Assembly (NCBI GenBank): GCA_964518635.1
Contig: CAZFGK010000043.1
Span: forward strand, 1-15,024
DNA: 15,024 nucleotides
DNA from: CAZFGK01 sp964518635
Lineage (GTDB): Bacteria; Zixibacteria; MSB-5A5; GN15; FEB-12
Reading direction: 5' to 3'
The notes under the pieces: model-generated
What the model was told of the DNA's origin: nothing
Seen by the model: the letters and a program-made list of their open reading frames with translations, nothing else
The model's database searches: none
Shown here: positions 3,728-15,024 of the stretch, piece by piece
How the letters are laid out: each line of letters starts with the position of its first letter
Position numbering within the stretch: the first letter of the stretch is position 1
Position numbers and translations under genes: made by a program

Positions 3728-6700
3728 TTGGCGAGCCCCGGAACCATTAACCGCACCACGTATGCATCCTTATCGGATGCGACTGCGATGCCCAATCTGC
3801 TTGATGTGCAGGTCTCATCCTATCAGGAATTCCTGCAGGTTGATGTCGCACCGCTCAAGCGAAGCAATCAGGGATTGCAGCAAATTTTCAAAGAGGTCTT
3901 TCCCGTTGCCGACGTGCACGAGAACTATTCTCTCGACTTTGTTTCCTACCATCTGAGCCCGCCACGCTATTCGATTGAAGAATGCCGTGAGCGGAATATG
4001 TCGTTTGCCGCTCCCTTGCGAGTAACGATGCGTTTGATCGCACGGCAGGGTGAAGGAGACAAGAAGGAAGTCAAGGACATCGTTGAACAGGATGTCTATC
4101 TTGGTGAGCTTCCGATTATTACTGAATGGGGAACATTCATCATCAACGGTGCTGAGCGTGTGATTGTCTCACAGCTGCATCGTAGCCCCGGTGTGTTCTT
4201 CGATGAGGAAACCCACCCGAACGGCAAACTGCTCTTTTCTGCCCGTGTGATTCCGTATCGCGGAAGCTGGATTGAGTTTTCGCTCGACATCAATGATGTC
4301 CTTTGGGTCTATGTCGACTCCAAGCGGAAGCTTCCGGTCACGATGCTGCTGCGCTCTATCGGTTTTTCAACCGACGAAGAGATTGTCGCGTTGTATCACA
4401 CTGTAGAGAAGCTTGATCTTTCGAAGAAGAAATTCAAAGATTTCGAAAATTTCTTTGTCGCTGAGACAATTGTCGATTCAGAGACCGGGGAAGTCGTCCT
4501 CGCAGTCGGTGATCAGATTGATGAAAAAGCTGCCATCAAAATTGGCGAGCTTGGTCTGAAGACCCTCAAAGTGATTCCGACGCATCCGGACAAGCGCGAG
4601 ACCTTTGTAATTCTCAATACGATTCGCAAGGATCCGACCAAGTCACGCGAAGAATCACTCCTGAAGCTCTACGCACTGATGCGTCCGGGTGAGAATCCGA
4701 CCGTCGATATGGCCGCTGGCTTGCTCGAGAAGCTCTTCTTCTCATCGAAGAGATATGATCTGGGTGAAGTCGGTCGCTACATGATGAATCAGCGGCTCGG
4801 ACTGAATATCCCGCTTGATAAGGTCGTATTCGACAATCAGGATATTCTGGCCATCACCCGCTATCTCGTGGGACTCGTCAACGGCAACGGTGCTACTGAT
4901 GATATCGATCATCTTGGTTATCGTCGCGCAAGAACTGTAGGCGAATTACTCGCCAATCTCTTCTCGGTCGGTTTGACCCGTATTGCACGTACCATTCGTG
5001 AGCGTCTCTCGCTGAAAGATCAGGAGAATGTCACCCCACAGTTGCTGGTCAACGCCAGAACAGTGTCATCAGTCGTTGAATCGTTCTTCGGTTCATCGCA
5101 GCTTTCACAGTTCATGGATCAGACCAATCCATTGGCAGAATTGACACATAAGCGTCGTCTCTCTGCTCTTGGACCGGGTGGTCTTACTCGTGAGCGCGCC
5201 GGATTCGAAGTTCGTGACGTTCACCATACGCATTACGGTCGTATGTGTCCGATTGAAACGCCTGAAGGACCGAATATCGGTCTTATCTCCTCGCTCGCGA
5301 CTTTCGCCCGAATTAACAAGTATGGCTTCCTCGAGACCCCTTACGTCAAAGTGGTCAACGGCAAAACGACTGACGAAATCGTCTATCTGACCGCAGAAGA
5401 AGAGGACCGTTGTCATATTGCGCGAGCGGATGAGCCGCTCACAGCGGACGGTCACTTCGTAAATGACGCAATTTCGGCGCGTAAGCGTTCCGATTATCCG
5501 GTCATCACGGCGAAGGAAGTCCAGTTCATGGATGTCTCGCCGCGACAGATCGTTTCGGTTGCGGCATCGTTGATTCCGTTCCTTGAGCATGATGACGCCA
5601 ACCGCGCACTCATGGGCTCAAACATGCAACGTCAGGCAGTCCCGCTTCTTCGTACCGATGCCCCGGTGGTCGGCACCGGGATGGAGCGAAAGGTTGCTGT
5701 TGATGCAGGCGTGGTCGTTCGTGCTCGTCGTGGTGGTACCGTCGTTTCGGTCGATGCCGAACGAGTCATCATCCGCCCGACCGGGAAGGTCAAAAGCGGA
5801 CATCTCGGATATTTCGAAGATGATGAATATAAGCTGGTCAAGTTCCAGCGGTCGAACCAGGATACCTGTGTGAATTATCGCCCGACGGTCAAGGTCGGCG
5901 ATGATGTCAAAGATGGTGATACCATTGCTGACGGTCCGTCAGTTGATCGTGGTGAACTCGCTCTCGGACATAATACCCTCGTGGCATTCATGCCATGGAG
6001 AGGGTATAACTACGAAGACGCGATTATTCTATCAGAGCGACTGGTACAGGAAGATATTTTCACTTCAATTCATATTGAAGAATATGAACTGCAGGTTCGT
6101 GATACCAAGCGTGGTGCTGAAGAACTGACCCGCGAAATTCCGAATGTGTCGGAAGAGGCACTTCTCAATCTCGATGAGATGGGGATCGTGCGGGTCGGTG
6201 CGGAAGTCGAAGCGGGTGATATTCTCGTCGGCAAGGTCACGCCGAAAGGTGAGACCGAACTTTCGCCGGAAGAACGCCTTCTTCGTGCTATCTTCGGTGA
6301 AAAGGCCGGTGATGTCCGTGATGCTTCCCTCAAAGCCGCTCCCGGCATGAAGGGTGTCGTGATCAAGACCCGTGTCTTCTCACGCAAAGAGCGAACCGAT
6401 GAAGCGAAGAAGCAGGAAAAGAATGATATCGCGAATCTGAAGAAGGTCTTCGGAAAGAAGATCGCCGATATCGAAGCTGCTCGCGCTGCTCGGATTGGTG
6501 AATTGCTCGATGGGCATACCTCCAAAACGATTCGTCACACCGATGCCAGCATTGTCATTCGCGGCGGACATAAGTTCAAAGCGGAAGCATTCGCCAATTT
6601 TGATTTTGAGAATACGACTGCACCGGACGGCTGGTGTGAGAGTGATTCCGTCAATAAGCACGTCGAATCAGTTCTTGCCGAAGCCGCCAAGTACCTGAAT

Positions 6701-7498
6701 GAAAAGAAGGTGCTGCTCGATATCGAAATCGATAAAGTGCAGCGTGGTGCCGAGCTATCACCGGGTGTCAAGCAACTCGTCAAAGTGACTATCGCCATTC
6801 GCCGAAAGATCTCTGTCGGTGACAAGATGGCGGGACGTCACGGAAACAAAGGTGTTGTCTCTCGTATCGTGCCGGTCGAGGATATGCCGTTCATGGCGGA
6901 TGGTTCGACTATCGACATGATTCTAAATCCGCTCGGTGTGCCGTCTCGTATGAACGTCGGGCAGATTCTTGAAACTCATCTTGGTTGGGCGATTCGACGT
7001 AGCGGGAGGCATATCGCGACTCCGGTCTTCGATGGTGCTACCATTCAGGAGATTCAGGACGAACTGAAAAAGAACGGACTGAATGAAGATGGGAAGATGC
7101 AGCTCTTTGACGGGCGCACCGGGGATACATTCCACCAGCGCGTGACCGTCGGCTATATCTATATGCTCAAATTGTCACACTTGGTTGATGACAAGATTCA
7201 CGCTCGTTCGATTGGACCATACTCCCTTGTCACTCAGCAGCCGCTGGGTGGTAAGGCACAGTTTGGTGGTCAGCGATTTGGTGAAATGGAAGTCTGGGCA
7301 CTCGAGGCCTATGGCGCTGCGTACACGCTTCAGGAGATGTTGACCGTGAAATCGGATGACGTCACCGGTCGCAGCCGTGTCTATGAAGCAATTGTCAAAG
7401 GTGAAAACTCTCCTGAACCGGGATACCCAGAGGCCTTTAATGTGCTCATAAAAGAGCTCCAGGCACTGGCTCTCGATGTGAAGTTGATTGAAAAGTAA
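3728..7498 (+). CDS. rpoB: DNA-directed RNA polymerase subunit beta
   Basis: Beta forms one pincer and half of the active site of RNA polymerase and holds the rifampicin pocket. From TTG 3728 the protein has 1256 residues (MASPGTINRTTYASLSD...), shorter than E. coli (1342) because the SI1-like region is reduced. The rifampicin region GSSQLSQFMDQTNPLAELTH begins at about residue 455; D464, H474 and S479 correspond to E. coli D516, H526 and S531 and are unchanged. An SI2-like insertion of about 120 residues (about 889-1008) precedes ELSPGVKQLVKV and the active-site motif GDKMAGRHGNKG. The C-terminus is ..LALDVKLIEK. ATGs at 3647 and 3713 would add 27 or 5 residues, but only TTG has a well-spaced GGAGGG. 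rpoC follows after 55 nt. Confidence 0.96.
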   Translation: MASPGTINRTTYASLSDATAMPNLLDVQVSSYQEFLQVDVAPLKRSNQGLQQIFKEVFPVADVHENYSLDFVSYHLSPPRYSIEECRERNMSFAAPLRVTMRLIARQGEGDKKEVKDIVEQDVYLGELPIITEWGTFIINGAERVIVSQLHRSPGVFFDEETHPNGKLLFSARVIPYRGSWIEFSLDINDVLWVYVDSKRKLPVTMLLRSIGFSTDEEIVALYHTVEKLDLSKKKFKDFENFFVAETIVDSETGEVVLAVGDQIDEKAAIKIGELGLKTLKVIPTHPDKRETFVILNTIRKDPTKSREESLLKLYALMRPGENPTVDMAAGLLEKLFFSSKRYDLGEVGRYMMNQRLGLNIPLDKVVFDNQDILAITRYLVGLVNGNGATDDIDHLGYRRARTVGELLANLFSVGLTRIARTIRERLSLKDQENVTPQLLVNARTVSSVVESFFGSSQLSQFMDQTNPLAELTHKRRLSALGPGGLTRERAGFEVRDVHHTHYGRMCPIETPEGPNIGLISSLATFARINKYGFLETPYVKVVNGKTTDEIVYLTAEEEDRCHIARADEPLTADGHFVNDAISARKRSDYPVITAKEVQFMDVSPRQIVSVAASLIPFLEHDDANRALMGSNMQRQAVPLLRTDAPVVGTGMERKVAVDAGVVVRARRGGTVVSVDAERVIIRPTGKVKSGHLGYFEDDEYKLVKFQRSNQDTCVNYRPTVKVGDDVKDGDTIADGPSVDRGELALGHNTLVAFMPWRGYNYEDAIILSERLVQEDIFTSIHIEEYELQVRDTKRGAEELTREIPNVSEEALLNLDEMGIVRVGAEVEAGDILVGKVTPKGETELSPEERLLRAIFGEKAGDVRDASLKAAPGMKGVVIKTRVFSRKERTDEAKKQEKNDIANLKKVFGKKIADIEAARAARIGELLDGHTSKTIRHTDASIVIRGGHKFKAEAFANFDFENTTAPDGWCESDSVNKHVESVLAEAAKYLNEKKVLLDIEIDKVQRGAELSPGVKQLVKVTIAIRRKISVGDKMAGRHGNKGVVSRIVPVEDMPFMADGSTIDMILNPLGVPSRMNVGQILETHLGWAIRRSGRHIATPVFDGATIQEIQDELKKNGLNEDGKMQLFDGRTGDTFHQRVTVGYIYMLKLSHLVDDKIHARSIGPYSLVTQQPLGGKAQFGGQRFGEMEVWALEAYGAAYTLQEMLTVKSDDVTGRSRVYEAIVKGENSPEPGYPEAFNVLIKELQALALDVKLIEK

Positions 7499-7507
7499 GA
7501 ATGGTCA

Positions 7508-7530
7508 GCATCGTGCAGGAGCGCAGATGC
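7508..7530 (+). other. Hairpin in the rpoB-rpoC gap
   Basis: GCATCGTGC (7508-7516) pairs with GCGC-A-GATGC (7521-7530) to give 9 bp with one G-T wobble and one bulged A, closing an AGGA tetraloop. It occupies nearly half of the 55-nt gap and ends 8 nt before the rpoC ribosome binding site GGAAGG (7539-7544). No U-run follows, so termination is unlikely. It may affect mRNA stability or rpoC initiation; that is inference. Confidence 0.4.
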
Positions 7531-7553
7531 CGGCAAAAGGAAGGTAGCAGAAC

Positions 7554-11654
<4,101 letters not shown>

Positions 11655-11686
11655 GTTGCCCAATCGCATACTTTTGAAGAAATCAC

Positions 11687-11714
11687 TTGACGTAGTCCTC
11701 GGCGCAGTTAACTT
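11687..11714 (+). promoter_or_regulatory. Candidate promoter upstream of rpsL
   Basis: TTGACG (11687-11692; 5 of 6 matches to the -35 consensus) is followed after 16 bp by TAACTT (11709-11714), which keeps the three most important -10 positions (T1, A2, T6). Transcription would start near 11721, about 60 nt before the rpsL GTG. The element lies in the 125-nt gap where the rif block gives way to the str block, a sensible place for a second promoter. The -10 lies inside the loop of the hairpin at 11699-11730. Confidence 0.4.
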
Positions 11715-11730
11715 CCCCCCCCTGCGCCGA
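11699..11730 (+). other. 9-bp hairpin with a C8 loop in the rpoC-rpsL gap
   Basis: TCGGCGCAG (11699-11707) and CTGCGCCGA (11722-11730) are perfect 9-bp complements, GC-rich, with a 14-nt loop that contains a run of eight C (11715-11722, the last base being paired). AATTGGGTCC follows rather than a U-run, so this is not a standard intrinsic terminator. It may pause polymerase leaving rpoC or act on RNA processing at the rif-str junction. It overlaps a promoter-like pair, so DNA-level and RNA-level readings both remain open. Confidence 0.45.
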
Positions 11731-11779
11731 AATTGGGTCCATCACGGATTCCAAAAGCGGGGCTGAGGTAAAAATATTC

Positions 11780-12151
11780 GTGCCAACGATTAGTCAGCTT
11801 ATTCGCAAAGGCCGAGAGGCCGTACTCGACAAAACCAAGGCTCCGGCCATGGGATCTTGTCCGCAAAAACGCGGGGTATGTACCCGTGTGTACACGACCA
11901 CACCTAAAAAGCCGAACTCGGCTCTGCGGAAAGTGGCTCGTGTTCGTCTGACCAATAAGATTGAAGTGACTGCGTATATTCCCGGTGAAGGGCATAATCT
12001 GCAGGAGCACTCAATTGTGATGATTCGCGGCGGTCGTGTGAAAGATTTGCCGGGAGTCCGTTACCATATCGTTCGCGGCTCGATGGATACATCGGGTGTC
12101 GTGAAACGGAAACGCAGCCGTTCAAAGTACGGTGCCAAGCGACCGAAGTAA
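11780..12151 (+). CDS. rpsL: 30S ribosomal protein S12 (uS12)
   Basis: S12 lies at the decoding centre and helps control accuracy. The 123-residue product begins MPTISQLIRKGREAVLDKTK, the family N-terminus, which fixes GTG 11780 as the start; GAGGT (11765-11769) lies 10 nt upstream. The loops that carry streptomycin-resistance mutations are wild type: K43 in TTTPKKPNSAL and K88 in GRVKDLPGVRYH. D89, the residue methylthiolated by RimO in E. coli, is present. rpsG follows after 49 nt. In E. coli, S7 represses this mRNA by binding between rpsL and rpsG; I could not identify that structure in the short gap here. Confidence 0.98.
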   Translation: MPTISQLIRKGREAVLDKTKAPAMGSCPQKRGVCTRVYTTTPKKPNSALRKVARVRLTNKIEVTAYIPGEGHNLQEHSIVMIRGGRVKDLPGVRYHIVRGSMDTSGVVKRKRSRSKYGAKRPK

Positions 12152-12200
12152 GACGACCCTCCGGTCACTTACCTGAGCACCAGAACCAGAAGAAGAGAAT

Positions 12201-12671
12201 ATGTCACGCCGAGTAGAACATAACAGACGGAATACTGCGACCGACTACCGCTACAATGATCGGGTCATCACCGAATTTGTGGCCTGCTTACTGCAAAGCG
12301 GAAAGCGATCGACCGCTGAAGGGATTTTGTACGACGCGATTGATATCGCCGAGAAGAAATCCGGTCAGAGCGGGATTGATCTTTTCCATAAAGCGGTGAA
12401 CAACTGCAAGCCATCGGTCGAGGTCAAATCTCGCCGTGTTGGTGGTGCAAACTATCAGGTTCCGGTGGAAGTCCGTCCGGATCGTCGCTCGGCACTTGCG
12501 ATTCGATGGTTGATTACATACTCCGCCGGTCGGACTGAAAAGTCGATGGCCGAGCGTCTTGCTGCCGAGCTTCTCGCCGCAGCAAATAACGAAGGATCAT
12601 CGATTAAGAAGAAGGAGGATACTCACCGTATGGCTGAGGCCAATAAGGCCTTTGCCCACTTCCGTTGGTAG
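12201..12671 (+). CDS. rpsG: 30S ribosomal protein S7 (uS7)
   Basis: S7 nucleates assembly of the 30S head and contacts E-site tRNA. The 156-residue product has the common bacterial length. It shows the core motifs SGKRSTAEGILYDA (residues about 33-46), NNCKPSVEVKSRRVGGANYQ (about 67-86) and VRPDRRSALAIRWL, and ends KANKAFAHFRW-like (..EANKAFAHFRW), the conserved S7 tail. The start ATG has only a weak purine-rich AAGAGA upstream, so translation may rely on coupling to rpsL 49 nt before. The product lies in the usual rpsL-rpsG-fusA-tuf order, with an unusually long 205-nt gap to fusA. Confidence 0.97.
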   Translation: MSRRVEHNRRNTATDYRYNDRVITEFVACLLQSGKRSTAEGILYDAIDIAEKKSGQSGIDLFHKAVNNCKPSVEVKSRRVGGANYQVPVEVRPDRRSALAIRWLITYSAGRTEKSMAERLAAELLAAANNEGSSIKKKEDTHRMAEANKAFAHFRW

Positions 12672-12772
12672 ATCTGCAGAGAATGGGTAATGGTAGGTGA
12701 CGCGATCGTCCGAAACCACGAACAACCAGAGGTGATTCTTTTGGTGCCACTGCAACAGATAGTCTGATTTCC

Positions 12773-12786
12773 TGACCGATCGGTCA
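12773..12786 (+). promoter_or_regulatory. 14-bp perfect palindrome in the rpsG-fusA gap
   Basis: TGACCGATCGGTCA is a perfect 14-bp palindrome with no spacer, about 90 nt before the fusA start. Ungapped palindromes of this kind resemble operators of dimeric helix-turn-helix regulators such as the TetR family. One 14-bp palindrome is expected by chance in about 16 kb of DNA, but fewer than 0.1 in the roughly 1.1 kb of non-coding DNA here. I saw no convincing promoter beside it. The rest of the 205-nt gap (12672-12876) holds no ORF or repeat that I can support. Confidence 0.35.
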
Positions 12787-12865
12787 TTCGCCCCCTCGTT
12801 GAGTGCGGCGCAATCCGGCGGAAGGAAGCCCTGACTTCGCAACAACCGGAATGTGAGTACCCAAC

Positions 12866-12870
12866 AGGGA
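12866..12870 (+). promoter_or_regulatory. Ribosome binding site that decides the fusA start
   Basis: AGGGA (12866-12870) lies 6 nt (all T) before ATG 12877 and supports that start. The in-frame GTG at 12853 has only GGA 3 nt upstream and would add eight residues not typical of EF-G. Confidence 0.65.
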
Positions 12871-12876
12871 TTTTTT

Positions 12877-14958
12877 ATGTCCAACGAAGCAAACCTTAAG
12901 AAACTACGAAATATCGGCATCATGGCGCACATTGATGCTGGCAAAACTACGACCACCGAGCGCATTCTTTTCTATACCGGAAAGAGTCACAAGATCGGTG
13001 AAGTGCATGATGGCGCCGCCACCATGGACTGGATGGAACAGGAAAAAGAGCGAGGTATCACCATTACCTCCGCTGCTACCACCTGCTTCTGGCGTGGTCA
13101 TACCATTAACATTATCGATACTCCCGGTCACGTTGATTTCACCGTTGAAGTCGAACGCTCCCTTCGTGTGCTTGATGGCGCGGTTGCGCTGTTCTGCGCA
13201 GTGGGTGGAGTCGAGCCGCAGTCTGAGACTGTCTGGCGTCAGGCCGATAAGTATGGCGTCCCGCGTATTGCGTACGTCAACAAGATGGATCGTACCGGCG
13301 CAAATTTCCGTAATACCCTTGCTCAGATGAACGAACGTCTCGGCTCGAACTGCGTGCCGATTATGGTTCCGGCAGGTGACGGGGAATTTTTCAGCGGCAT
13401 TATCAATCTGATTTCGATGCAGTACCGCATATTCCATGACGATGCTCATGGTTCTACTTTTGAAGATCTTCCGGTACCAGATGATCTGACCACCTACGCT
13501 CTTGAGTATCGTGAAAAGTTGCTCGAGGCCGTGGCTGATTTTGATGATCATCTGCTCGAGCTTTTCCTTCAGGAAAAACCACTCGATCCAGACAAAGTGA
13601 TGGCTGCCGTTCGTCAGGCCTGTGTAGCAGGGACGATGGTGCCGGTACTCTGCGGTTCGTCATTCAAGAACAAAGGCGTCCAGAATCTTCTTGATTCGAT
13701 TATCGATTATCTCCCGTCGCCGCTTGATAAGCCGCCGACACGTGGACATGAGATCGACGACACCGAGAAGTTCATTGAACGTATGCCGTCTCCGGAACAG
13801 CCGGTTTCTGCGCTTGCATTCAAGATCATGACCGACCCGTTTGTTGGTCGTCTGACCTATGTTCGTGTCTATTCAGGCAAAATTGATGCAGGTTCTTATC
13901 TGCTCAATCCGAATACCGATACGAAAGAACGCGTCGCCCGTCTGCTTCGCATGCATGCCAACAAGCGTGAAGAAATCAAAGAAGCCACCGCAGGTGATAT
14001 CGTCGCCATTATTGGTCTTCGTAAGACGACCACCGGCGACACTCTCTGCGATCCGAAGCATCCGATTATCCTTGAGCGTATGTCCTTCCCAGAGCCGGTG
14101 GTCATGGTTTCTATTGAGCCAAAATCAAAGGCAGATCAGGACAAGCTCACTGATGGCTTGATCAAGCTCGCTGAAGAAGATCCAACATTCGTGGTCAAGC
14201 AGGATGAAGCGACCGCACAGACCGTCATCTCCGGAATGGGTGAACTTCACCTTGAGATTCTGGTCGACCGTCTGAAACGTGAATTCAGCGTGCAGGCCGC
14301 AGTCGGTCGTCCCTCGGTTGCCTATAAAGAAACCATTACCAAAGCGGTTGAGTGCGAAGGAAAGTTCGTTCGTCAGTCAGGTGGTAAAGGGCAGTTCGGC
14401 CATGTCGTCATGCGTATGCGTCCGACTGAGGATGGTTCTGAATTCCATTTTGAGAATAAGGTCGTCGGCGGAACGATTCCGCGTGAATATATCGCCCCGA
14501 TTGAAAAGGGGATCAAGGAAGCGATGCTTAACGGTATTCTTGCCGGTTACCCGATGACGGGTGTGCATTGCGAAGTGATCGACGGATCGTATCACGAAGT
14601 CGACTCAAGCGAAATGGCCTTTAAAATTGCTGGTTCGATGGCGTATCAGGATGGCGCGAAAAAAGCCGGGCCGCAGATTCTCGAACCGATTATGGATGTG
14701 GAAGTTGTCTCCCCTGAGGCCTATGTCGGTCCGGTGGTTGGCGATCTGAATTCACGTCGTGGAAAAATTAACGGTATGGTCCCCCGCGAAACGGTGACCG
14801 TGATCGCCTCGCAGGTACCACTCTCTGAAATGTTTGGCTATGCCAACACGCTGCGAAATATCTCGCAGGGTCGAGCGGTCTTCTCGATGCAGTTTGCGCG
14901 TTACCAGCCGGTACCGTCGGAAGTCTCGAAGAAAATGATCGAAAAAGTCGGTCAGTAG
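12877..14958 (+). CDS. fusA: Elongation factor G
   Basis: EF-G is the GTPase that drives translocation of tRNA and mRNA and, with RRF, ribosome recycling. From ATG 12877 the product has 693 residues, the usual length. The GTPase motifs are all intact: G1 AHIDAGKT (17-24), G2 around RGITIT (59-64), G3 DTPGH (81-85, with catalytic H85), G4 NKMD (135-138) and G5 GSSFKN near residue 260. Domains II-V follow, with GRPSVAYKETI and KGQFGHVVMRM in domain IV and the tail ..QYQPVPSEV-like (RYQPVPSEVSKKMIEKVGQ). tuf begins 14 nt downstream. This looks like the main translational EF-G rather than a divergent paralogue, from its context and canonical motifs. Confidence 0.97.
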   Translation: MSNEANLKKLRNIGIMAHIDAGKTTTTERILFYTGKSHKIGEVHDGAATMDWMEQEKERGITITSAATTCFWRGHTINIIDTPGHVDFTVEVERSLRVLDGAVALFCAVGGVEPQSETVWRQADKYGVPRIAYVNKMDRTGANFRNTLAQMNERLGSNCVPIMVPAGDGEFFSGIINLISMQYRIFHDDAHGSTFEDLPVPDDLTTYALEYREKLLEAVADFDDHLLELFLQEKPLDPDKVMAAVRQACVAGTMVPVLCGSSFKNKGVQNLLDSIIDYLPSPLDKPPTRGHEIDDTEKFIERMPSPEQPVSALAFKIMTDPFVGRLTYVRVYSGKIDAGSYLLNPNTDTKERVARLLRMHANKREEIKEATAGDIVAIIGLRKTTTGDTLCDPKHPIILERMSFPEPVVMVSIEPKSKADQDKLTDGLIKLAEEDPTFVVKQDEATAQTVISGMGELHLEILVDRLKREFSVQAAVGRPSVAYKETITKAVECEGKFVRQSGGKGQFGHVVMRMRPTEDGSEFHFENKVVGGTIPREYIAPIEKGIKEAMLNGILAGYPMTGVHCEVIDGSYHEVDSSEMAFKIAGSMAYQDGAKKAGPQILEPIMDVEVVSPEAYVGPVVGDLNSRRGKINGMVPRETVTVIASQVPLSEMFGYANTLRNISQGRAVFSMQFARYQPVPSEVSKKMIEKVGQ

Positions 14959-14972
14959 GAGTCCAGGGAGTC

Positions 14973-15024
14973 ATGGCAAAGCAGAAATTTGATCGTACGA
15001 AGCCCCACGTGAATATCGGAACGA
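14973..15024 (+). CDS. tuf: Elongation factor Tu, 5' end only (second tuf copy)
   Basis: The first 17 codons read MAKQKFDRTKPHVNIGT, the highly conserved EF-Tu N-terminus; the G1 loop (GHVDHGKT) would follow just beyond the window. The ATG at 14973 lies 14 nt after the fusA stop, with AGGAG (14957-14961) and AGGGAG (14965-14970) upstream. The fusA-tuf order is the end of the str operon. The window also opens with the end of a tuf gene, so the genome carries at least two copies in the same orientation. Confidence 0.95.
   Translation, partial: MAKQKFDRTKPHVNIGT

Noticed and set aside
11699..11730. Intrinsic terminator after rpoC.
   Set aside because: The stem is good, but the following AATTGGGTCC is not a U-run. 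I kept it only as a hairpin.
12853..12876. GTG start for fusA with eight extra residues (MSTQQGFF).
   Set aside because: Only GGA 3 nt upstream supports it, whereas ATG 12877 has AGGGA at 6 nt and gives the usual EF-G N-terminus.

Overview
The window is an almost gap-free run of essential information-processing genes, all on the + strand: 3' end of tuf - rpmG - tRNA-Trp - secE - nusG - rplK - rplA - rplJ - rplL - rpoB - rpoC - rpsL - rpsG - fusA - 5' end of a second tuf. This is the classic bacterial 'rif' cluster (secE to rpoC) joined to the 'str' cluster (rpsL to tuf), with a tuf copy at each edge. Every gene is a recognisable housekeeping gene with intact family motifs. I see no mobile element, CRISPR array, phage gene, defence system or unexplained long ORF.

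The organism is a bacterium of medium G+C. The RNA polymerase is of the 'Gram-negative' type: beta' carries an insertion of about 175 residues in the trigger loop (SI3-like), and beta carries an SI2-like insertion of about 120 residues and a shortened SI1-like region. Together with 'HIWYFKSLPSRIG' in beta', this points loosely to the FCB assemblage (Bacteroidota, Chlorobi, Zixibacteria and relatives) or a neighbouring lineage. That placement is inference at low confidence; a marker-gene tree would decide it.

Layout: positions 1-301 hold the tuf end, rpmG (zinc-binding L33) and tRNA-Trp(CCA). Positions 324-1078 hold secE and nusG with overlapping stop and start codons. Positions 1132-3379 encode the stalk and L1-region proteins L11, L1, L10 and L7/L12. 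Positions 3380-3727 are the only long non-coding stretch, with a perfect TATAAT box, a small palindrome, a strong hairpin and further inverted repeats ahead of rpoB. Positions 3728-11654 encode the two large RNA polymerase subunits. Positions 11655-11779 hold a hairpin and a promoter-like pair before rpsL. rpsL and rpsG follow, then a 205-nt gap with a 14-bp palindrome, then fusA and the second tuf.

The genes work together in transcription (RpoB, RpoC, NusG), ribosome structure and factor recruitment (S7, S12, L1, L10, L11, L7/L12, L33), elongation (EF-G, EF-Tu, tRNA-Trp) and export (SecE). The points worth a second look are start-codon usage (four GTG starts and a probable TTG start for rpoB), intergenic RNA and DNA structure, the very short gap before rplJ where an L10 leader would be expected, and the direct tuf duplication bracketing about 15 kb. 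None of these amounts to a new biological system.
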